From CALCKU01 sp964571595 (GTDB taxonomy: Bacteria > Pseudomonadota > Alphaproteobacteria > Caulobacterales > Maricaulaceae): a DNA stretch of 64,000 nt. Positions 59,091 to 64,000 of this stretch are shown piece by piece. Under the pieces are notes generated by a model. That model saw nothing but the letters and a program-made list of their open reading frames with translations, was not told the DNA's origin and searched no databases. A program made the position numbers and the translations under genes. Within the stretch, counting starts at the first letter, position 1; every line of letters starts with the position of its first letter. Location of the stretch: the NCBI GenBank assembly GCA_964571595.1, contig CAZNCJ010000002.1:1-64000 (forward strand), in the 5' to 3' direction.

Positions 59091-59822
59091 ATGTCATCTG
59101 ATCTTGAAATTGCTATGTTCCCATGTCTGTCTGATAATTATGGATTTTTGATCCATGATCCGGTCTCGGGTCTGACAGCGGCGATTGACACGCCTGACCC
59201 TGACGAGATTTCACGTCAATGCGAAGCGCGCGGTTGGAATTTAACTCATATCTGGAACACACATCACCACTTTGATCATACGGGTGGCAATATGGCTTTG
59301 AAAGACAAATGGGGGCTGGAGATTATAGGCCCAGCCCGCGATGCGGCGCGTATTTCGGGAATTGACCGATCGGTTGACGGAGGTGAGAGTTTTTTATTTG
59401 GAGAGCATAAAATCGAGGTTTTAGATACGCCGGGCCATACGAAACACCATAATGTTTATTACGTAAAAAGCGCACAGGCGGCCTTTGTTGGGGATACGAT
59501 ATTTGTCTTAGGTTGCGGGCGTTTATTTGAAGGCACGGCCCAGCAAATGTATGACAGTCTGGCCGCGATTTGTGCCTTACCTGAAGACACACGACTGTAT
59601 TGCGCTCATGAATATACGCTCTCAAATGCCCGTTTTGCTATTACGGTGGAGCCTGAAAATCAGGATTTAAAAGCCTATATTGCCCATGCCAAAGCCTTGA
59701 GAGAGCAAAATTTGCCGACTGTCCCGACAACAATCGCTGCAGAAAAAGCCTCAAATCCCTTTGTCAGAGCGGCTTCTGCGGAAAGTTTAGGCGAAATTAG
59801 AGCTGCAAAAGACAGTTTTTGA
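59091..59822 (+). CDS. gloB: Hydroxyacylglutathione hydrolase (glyoxalase II)
   Basis: The 243-residue metallo-beta-lactamase-fold enzyme hydrolyses S-lactoylglutathione in the methylglyoxal detoxification pathway. The metal motif THHHFDHTGG has H58, H60, D62 and H63, followed by DTPGHTKHH and FVGDTIFVLGCGRLFEG, and the C-terminal HAGH_C domain has YCAHEYTLSNARFA. Typical length. An AGGAAAG ribosome site precedes the ATG. Confidence 0.95.
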   Translation: MSSDLEIAMFPCLSDNYGFLIHDPVSGLTAAIDTPDPDEISRQCEARGWNLTHIWNTHHHFDHTGGNMALKDKWGLEIIGPARDAARISGIDRSVDGGESFLFGEHKIEVLDTPGHTKHHNVYYVKSAQAAFVGDTIFVLGCGRLFEGTAQQMYDSLAAICALPEDTRLYCAHEYTLSNARFAITVEPENQDLKAYIAHAKALREQNLPTVPTTIAAEKASNPFVRAASAESLGEIRAAKDSF

Positions 59823-59916
59823 AGATTCGGTATATTTCTATTGCCTAAATCTAATATTAAATCTAACTTATGAGCGTCGATAGGCCGGATTAACAGGCAA
59901 TTATGAGTACTCTCAT

Positions 59917-59935
59917 TCAAAGACCTTGTCTTTGA
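59917..59935 (+). promoter_or_regulatory. Hairpin in the cold-shock gene leader
   Basis: TCAAAGAC (59917-59924) pairs perfectly with GTCTTTGA (59928-59935) around a 3-base loop, 80 bases before the csp start. It may be a leader element, as cold-shock mRNAs often have structured leaders, or the gloB terminator. Confidence 0.35.
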
Positions 59936-60014
59936 GAAGTGGTGTAAGTGTATTTTTTTCCTTTTTATCGCACAGGGGCGAACACTTTGGTCGCTACCTA
60001 TTGTTTAAGGAAAA

Positions 60015-60248
60015 ATGAGTACAATGTCAGAAGAAATGCAAAAGGGAACTGTAAAGTTCTATAATGATAAAAAAGGTTACGGCTTTATCCAGCCTGAAAA
60101 TGGGAGCGGTGATGTGTTTGTACATGCCACAGCTCTGCAACGTGGTGGATTGAACAGCCTGTCTGATGGACAAGTTGTTATGTTCAACACATCTATCAAT
60201 GAACGCACAGGCAAAACGGCTGTTGACGCTATTTCGATAGCGGAATAG
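60015..60248 (+). CDS. Cold-shock protein (CspA family)
   Basis: The 77-residue single-stranded nucleic-acid binding protein carries RNP1 KGYGFIQ and RNP2 DVFVHAT with KFYNDKKGYGFI. It acts as an RNA chaperone. The first ATG at 60015 follows AAGGA; an in-frame ATG at codon 4 gives MSEEMQKGTVKFY. The 192-bp leader contains a hairpin. Confidence 0.95.
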   Translation: MSTMSEEMQKGTVKFYNDKKGYGFIQPENGSGDVFVHATALQRGGLNSLSDGQVVMFNTSINERTGKTAVDAISIAE

Positions 60249-60374
60249 CGAAAAGCCAACGCTTTTAGCGATTGGTTTAATTAAACCCGTATTTAAGTCT
60301 CCTATTGGTCATTTTAAGATTGACCTGTACGGTGCGAGACGTAAATTGCGCTCCAAATAAACGTATAATCTGAT

Positions 60375-60394
60375 AGGCCCCATTTCTGGGGCCT
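60375..60394 (+). promoter_or_regulatory. Hairpin and -10 element upstream of dapD
   Basis: AGGCCCC (60375-60381) pairs with GGGGCCT (60388-60394) around a 6-base loop, 22 bases before the dapD ATG. A perfect -10 box TATAAT at 60364-60369 lies just upstream, but no matching -35 was seen, so the hairpin would sit at the very start of the transcript. Confidence 0.4.
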
Positions 60395-60415
60395 GTTGTG
60401 ATATTGGAGCCAGAT

Positions 60416-61246
60416 ATGAATACCAAATCTCTTGAAACCGCTATTAATGCGGCGTGGGAAGACCGCGCCGCTCTCTCGCCTTCTACCAAGGGGGAAGCGC
60501 GCGATGCGGTGGAAACAGCAATTTTATCACTGGATGCAGGCGAATTGCGCGTTGCCAGTAAACAAGGGAGTGGTGACTGGGTCGCCCATGAGTGGCTCAA
60601 AAAGGCCGTGCTTTTAGGGTTTCGCTTACAGGCAAATAAAATTATGTCCGGCGGGCCGGATGCAGGAAATTGGTGGGATAAAGTCCCCAGCAAATTCCAA
60701 GGGTGGGACGAAACAGAATTTTCTCAAGCCGGATTTCGGGCTGTCCCCAATGCTGCGGTACGCCGCGGGGCTTATATCGCCCCTAATGCCGTGCTTATGC
60801 CGTCCTTTGTCAATATCGGGGCCTATGTCGATGAAGGCACTATGGTGGATACATGGACGACGGTTGGTTCATGCGCACAAATCGGTAAAAACTGCCACCT
60901 ATCAGGCGGCGTCGGGATTGGTGGCGTGTTAGAGCCGTTACAAGCCACACCCGTTATTATAGAAGATAATTGTTTCATCGGCGCGCGCTCAGAAGTCGCA
61001 GAAGGCGTCATTGTGCGCGAAGGCGCTGTTTTGTCCATGGGTATGTTTTTATCACAATCTACCAAGATATTTAACCGACTAACCGGCGAAATTACTTACG
61101 GCGAAGTTCCGCCTTATTCTGTTGTTGTCCCCGGTAGCTTGCCATCCAAGGATGGTTCGCATAGCTTGGCTTGCGCGGTGATTGTTAAAATTGTAGACGC
61201 AAAAACTCGCAGTAAAACAGGTGTGAACGAGCTCCTGAGGGATTAG
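60416..61246 (+). CDS. dapD: 2,3,4,5-tetrahydropyridine-2,6-dicarboxylate N-succinyltransferase
   Basis: The product has 276 residues from the ATG at 60416 (GGAG nearby). The succinylase step of lysine/diaminopimelate synthesis. A left-handed beta-helix of hexapeptide repeats follows an N-terminal helical domain: PNAAVRRGAYIAPNAVLMPS, IGAYVDEGTMVDTWTTVGSC and ENCFIGARSEVAEG-type turns. It forms a cytosolic trimer. dapE follows 38 bp later in the same pathway. Confidence 0.95.
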   Translation: MNTKSLETAINAAWEDRAALSPSTKGEARDAVETAILSLDAGELRVASKQGSGDWVAHEWLKKAVLLGFRLQANKIMSGGPDAGNWWDKVPSKFQGWDETEFSQAGFRAVPNAAVRRGAYIAPNAVLMPSFVNIGAYVDEGTMVDTWTTVGSCAQIGKNCHLSGGVGIGGVLEPLQATPVIIEDNCFIGARSEVAEGVIVREGAVLSMGMFLSQSTKIFNRLTGEITYGEVPPYSVVVPGSLPSKDGSHSLACAVIVKIVDAKTRSKTGVNELLRD

Positions 61247-61284
61247 TCTGATTTTCGTAAATCAATAGGAGAGACTGATAATAT

Positions 61285-62451
61285 ATGTCCAGCACCAGAC
61301 ATATCGACCCTGTTGACTTTGCCTGCGAGCTTATCCGCAAGCCCTCTGTCACGCCGCTTGATGCGGGTACATTAGGGCAATTACAAACCGCACTCGAAGA
61401 TATGGGCTTTCAGTGTAAGCGTTACCCCTTTGGCGAAGGCGAAGAACGCGTTGACAATCTCTATGCCCGTTTAGGCACAAAGGCGCCTAATTTCTGTTTT
61501 GCGGGCCATGTTGATGTTGTCCCGGCAGGCGAGATTGAAAAATGGTCCGATGATCCTTTTGCCGGAACTGTAAAAGACGGCATGTTACGCGGGCGCGGTG
61601 CGGCGGATATGAAGGGGGCGATCGCGGCTTTTGTCGGGGCTGTCTCGAGCTTAATAAGCTCAGATTGGCAGCCTAAAGGCTCTATCAGTTTTCTGATAAC
61701 AGGCGATGAGGAAGGCCCAGCCCAGAACGGCACGCGTAAACTCTTACCTGCCATTGCCGCTGACGGAGAGGTTATTGATCACTGCCTTGTCGGGGAGCCG
61801 ACAAATCCTGATATATTAGGCACAATGATAAAAAATGGTCGGCGCGGTTCAATTAATGCCGAGCTTGTGGTCAAAGGCAAGCAGGGACATGTCGCCTATC
61901 CGCACCGCGCAGAAAACCCAGTGCCTGTTATGCTCGGCATTTTATCAAAGCTGCAAGCCCGCCATCTGGATGACGGCTCTGAGTTTTTCCAGCCCTCCAA
62001 TTTTGAGATTACGACAATAGATGTAGGCAATCTCACGGAAAATATGATCCCCGAGACGGCGCGGGCGCGTTTGAATGTCCGCTTTAATATAAACCATACG
62101 GGGGTCAGCCTGTCTGAGTGGATTGAGAGCGTGATTGCAGATGCGCAGGAAAATTTTTCAGGCGAGATCACGGCTAATTTCCGCATAAGCGGGGAGAGCT
62201 TTTTAACCTCCCCCGGCAAGCTAACCGAAATAATGCAAAGCGCGATAAAGGATGTGACAGGCAGGGATGCTGAACTCTCGACATCAGGGGGCACCTCTGA
62301 TGCGCGCTTTATTTCTGATTACGCGCCAGTGGCTGAATTTGGCCTGGTCGGGGCGACAATGCACCAGATCGATGAGCATGTATCTGTGGAAGATATAAGG
62401 ACGTTGTGCGAAATTTATGCCCGTATTTTGACGCTTTATTTCGAGGTGTAA
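61285..62451 (+). CDS. dapE: Succinyl-diaminopimelate desuccinylase
   Basis: The 388-residue M20 zinc hydrolase releases LL-diaminopimelate. Metal ligands and base are H75, D77 (GHVDVVP), D108 (RGAADMKG), E142/E143 (GDEEGPA) and the later H near the C-terminus. A dimerisation domain has GRRGSINAELVVKGKQGHVAYPH, given in part. Start at 61285 with AGGAGAGA before it. The next gene starts 6 bp after the stop. Confidence 0.95.
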   Translation: MSSTRHIDPVDFACELIRKPSVTPLDAGTLGQLQTALEDMGFQCKRYPFGEGEERVDNLYARLGTKAPNFCFAGHVDVVPAGEIEKWSDDPFAGTVKDGMLRGRGAADMKGAIAAFVGAVSSLISSDWQPKGSISFLITGDEEGPAQNGTRKLLPAIAADGEVIDHCLVGEPTNPDILGTMIKNGRRGSINAELVVKGKQGHVAYPHRAENPVPVMLGILSKLQARHLDDGSEFFQPSNFEITTIDVGNLTENMIPETARARLNVRFNINHTGVSLSEWIESVIADAQENFSGEITANFRISGESFLTSPGKLTEIMQSAIKDVTGRDAELSTSGGTSDARFISDYAPVAEFGLVGATMHQIDEHVSVEDIRTLCEIYARILTLYFEV

Positions 62452-62457
62452 CCCTGT

Positions 62458-63063
62458 ATGAATTTGGCCGCTTATTTAAATGGAAGCGTAAATGCCTTAT
62501 TAGGTCTGGGTCAAAAGGGAGAGCAATGGCCCGTTTTTTTTGATCTTTCCCGCCGTGGTTTCAAGTTAAGTTTTTTGGCGGTTTTATTTACATTGGGTTG
62601 TTACTATATTTGCGGTTTGGGTTTGCAAAATGAGCGGGCTTTGCGCCTCTCTGAAGGCCTTGCGGAGCCGGCCACACCCCAGTCCATACCCCTTGCCGTC
62701 TTCTTTTTACTTGCCGCGCTTTACGCCCTGACCTTTGTGGGCTGTGCTTATATTTTGACTATGGTTTTCGATAAACAGGACAGGTTTAGGCCTTGGGTGA
62801 TTGTGCGCCATTGGAGTGTGTTTTTTGTCGCTTTGTTTGTAGCTTTCTTATTTGCGCTCTATCTTTATGCGGGACTACCCTTTGGCGTAGTCAACATGCT
62901 GGCCTTGATTGCATATTTAAGCCTGCTGGCGATTGATATTCGCTTGGCACAGAAAATTGCCGGATTTGATTGGGGCGGCGCGATATTGACGGGTTGTGTT
63001 ATTCACGGCATGTCTCTGACTGTCATTGTTGCGGGTGCGGCCCATATTCAACAAGGCCTTTAG
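62458..63063 (+). CDS. Membrane protein, unknown
   Basis: The 201-residue product has five or six hydrophobic stretches (about 38-58, 78-103, 118-145, 147-162 and 173-195). This layout resembles Yip1-type membrane proteins, which I cannot confirm. It starts 6 bp after dapE, so it may be in that operon. Confidence 0.65.
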   Translation: MNLAAYLNGSVNALLGLGQKGEQWPVFFDLSRRGFKLSFLAVLFTLGCYYICGLGLQNERALRLSEGLAEPATPQSIPLAVFFLLAALYALTFVGCAYILTMVFDKQDRFRPWVIVRHWSVFFVALFVAFLFALYLYAGLPFGVVNMLALIAYLSLLAIDIRLAQKIAGFDWGGAILTGCVIHGMSLTVIVAGAAHIQQGL

Positions 63064-63079
63064 AGTATAGCTGAGGGGT

Positions 63080-63484
63080 TCATACCTCAGTGTCGAGGCT
63101 TTCCAAATAATCGATCAAAAGTTTCACATTCCGGTTATTGGCTTGCCAGCCCATATCAAACAGATCCCCTAAGAGCGGCACAAGCCCGATAAGCCAGTCT
63201 ATCCCGACATTAAACATCATGCGCCGAATAAGAGGTTTTTCAACACCCAGCCGCATGGCTTGGGTGATGATATAGGCGGAGACGCCCAATCCGGCCGTAT
63301 CCCCAATGCCGGGAATAAGGCCGATAATCGTATCAATTCCTAAACGCACAGGCAGGCCCGGAATTTTAAACCGGCTATCCATGAGATCAGCCAGTCGGGC
63401 GAGTTGCTCAATCTGGGCTTGAACTTTCTCATCCGTGTCAGTTTTCTGCGTTTTGGCAGTATTTTTATTGATCTTGACAATCAT
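63080..63484 (-). CDS. DUF4112 family protein
   Basis: The 134-residue product fits DUF4112: DSRFKIPGLPVRLGIDTIIG, LIPGIGDTAGLGVSAYIITQA and MMFNVGIDWLIGLVPLLGD-like segments with FDMGWQANNRN. Two short hydrophobic helices suggest membrane contact. The function is unknown. Convergent with the preceding membrane gene. Confidence 0.9.
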   Translation of the reverse strand: MIVKINKNTAKTQKTDTDEKVQAQIEQLARLADLMDSRFKIPGLPVRLGIDTIIGLIPGIGDTAGLGVSAYIITQAMRLGVEKPLIRRMMFNVGIDWLIGLVPLLGDLFDMGWQANNRNVKLLIDYLESLDTEV

Positions 63485-63530
63485 AAAATCAGCCTACCTA
63501 TTGGCGGGATAAAAACAAAGGGAGATAAAC

Positions 63531-63917
63531 ATGACAACTGAATTACAAATGGTGGTGTATAGCGCGCTCATCCTAATCGGGCTAATCGCCATACAAGGCA
63601 CAGCCGGATTACTTAAAAACGGTATAGGCTGGGGCCTTGGAAACCGCGAAGACCAAGGTGATATGACGCCTCTGCGCGGGCGGGTAAAACGCGCGATTGC
63701 CAATCAAATCGAAGCTATGTTGATGTTCGTACCGCTGGCCTTGGCCGTGCATCTAGTCGGCGGATCCACAAAGACAACAGCAATGGCTGCGACCATATTT
63801 GTGCTGGCGCGTCTGGCCTATGCGATCACTTATGTTTTGGGTATAAAAGTCTTGAGAACACTTGTCTGGGCGGTTGGTCTGTTTGCAACATTTGCCTTGA
63901 TACCGGGTCTTATCTAA
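63531..63917 (+). CDS. MAPEG family protein
   Basis: The 128-residue four-helix membrane protein carries RVKRAIANQIEAMLMFVPLAL and FVLARLAYAITYVLGI, the MAPEG (membrane-associated eicosanoid and glutathione metabolism) pattern. Bacterial members are mostly uncharacterised. Its TAA overlaps the truA stop on the other strand. Confidence 0.9.
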   Translation: MTTELQMVVYSALILIGLIAIQGTAGLLKNGIGWGLGNREDQGDMTPLRGRVKRAIANQIEAMLMFVPLALAVHLVGGSTKTTAMAATIFVLARLAYAITYVLGIKVLRTLVWAVGLFATFALIPGLI

Positions 63918-64000
63918 GACTTATCATAAGCGACGCTGACAAGGTAAAGCCCGTCCGGCGGGGCCACGGGGCCGCAAGCCGAGCGGGTTTTAGCCGCAAG
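63914..64000 (-). CDS. truA: C-terminal end of tRNA pseudouridine synthase TruA (partial)
   Basis: The last 28 residues and TAG stop are visible on the minus strand, reading ...RSACGPVAPPDGLYLVSVAY. The G-P-x-A-P-x-x-GLYL ending is characteristic of TruA, which makes pseudouridine 38-40 in tRNA. The remainder lies beyond the window. Its stop overlaps the MAPEG stop by 2 bp in opposite orientation. truA next to dapE is common in this class. Confidence 0.8.
   Translation of the reverse strand, partial: LAAKTRSACGPVAPPDGLYLVSVAYDKS

Noticed and set aside
62935..62960. A second TGGCAC...TTGC sigma-54-like site
   Set aside because: The GG-GC spacing is 11 rather than 10 and it lies within coding sequence.
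1..64000. tRNA or rRNA genes, CRISPR arrays, prophage or integrative element
   Set aside because: No clover-leaf, rRNA segment, regularly spaced repeat array, phage structural gene or integrase was found in reading the window; only the IS1595 element is mobile.

Overview
The window is a contiguous piece of an alphaproteobacterial chromosome. I judge it to be from the Caulobacterales/Maricaulales/Hyphomonadaceae side of the class. The evidence is the housekeeping gene order (tsaB-rimI-fur-miaB-phoH-ybeY-corC-lnt-XRE-trmB-rimP-nusA-ylxR-infB-rbfA ... truB-rpsO-pnp, argH/tlpA-lptM-lysA-TIGR02302-ftsEX, dapD-dapE ... truA), a CC0125/CC1285-type lipoprotein, and roughly 50% GC. No rRNA, tRNA or CRISPR array was seen, and no stretch longer than about 300 bases lacks a gene.

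Layout. 1-1.7 kb: tail of a large probable surface protein, an EamA transporter and a small membrane protein. 1.7-6.3 kb: a processive family-2 glycosyltransferase gene cut in two by a complete 3,130-bp IS1595-type transposon (2302-5431). The element has 25-bp perfect terminal inverted repeats, an 8-bp target duplication AAAATATG, a DDE transposase with zinc ribbon and four passenger genes. Removing the element plus one target copy restores an in-frame 481-residue enzyme. 6.4-12.8 kb: queG, a GST-like protein (possible FzlA), a cation efflux protein, trkH, hslO and an M48 lipoprotein protease. 13-22.4 kb: nfuA, tsaB, rimI, fur, a sigma-54-type promoter with a secreted/membrane orphan, miaB, phoH, ybeY, corC and lnt. 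22.5-30 kb: an XRE regulator, trmB, then the rimP-nusA-ylxR-infB-rbfA operon behind a promoter followed by a terminator-like attenuator.

30-37 kb: four lineage-type genes interrupt the usual rbfA-truB adjacency, then truB, rpsO, pnp and a DUF2853 gene follow. 37.4-41.7 kb: a sirtuin, YaiI, a frameshifted DUF805 gene, ffh and rpsP with a long Ala/Glu tail; rimM-trmD-rplS do not follow. 41.8-47.7 kb: an EamA transporter, an SDR, a DNA glycosylase, tlpA divergent from argH with overlapping start codons, DUF1289 and a secreted orphan. 47.8-56.6 kb: lptM, lysA, TIGR02302, a zinc-ribbon membrane protein, ftsE, ftsX, a YdcF-type protein and DUF2125. 56.6-64 kb: a TyrA-type dehydrogenase and chorismate mutase, a methyltransferase and gloB, a cold-shock protein, dapD-dapE, three small membrane proteins and the 3' end of truA.

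Functionally most of the window is core machinery: translation factors and RNA decay (rimP, nusA, infB, rbfA, truB, rpsO, pnp, ffh, rpsP), tRNA modification (queG, tsaB, miaB, trmB, truA), lysine/arginine/aromatic amino-acid synthesis (dapD, dapE, lysA, argH, tyrA, chorismate mutase), and envelope/division functions (lnt, lptM, ftsEX). The least ordinary parts are the cargo-carrying IS1595 element, the predicted sigma-54 promoter, the nusA-operon attenuator, several short tandem repeats at gene ends and the breaks in conserved gene order.
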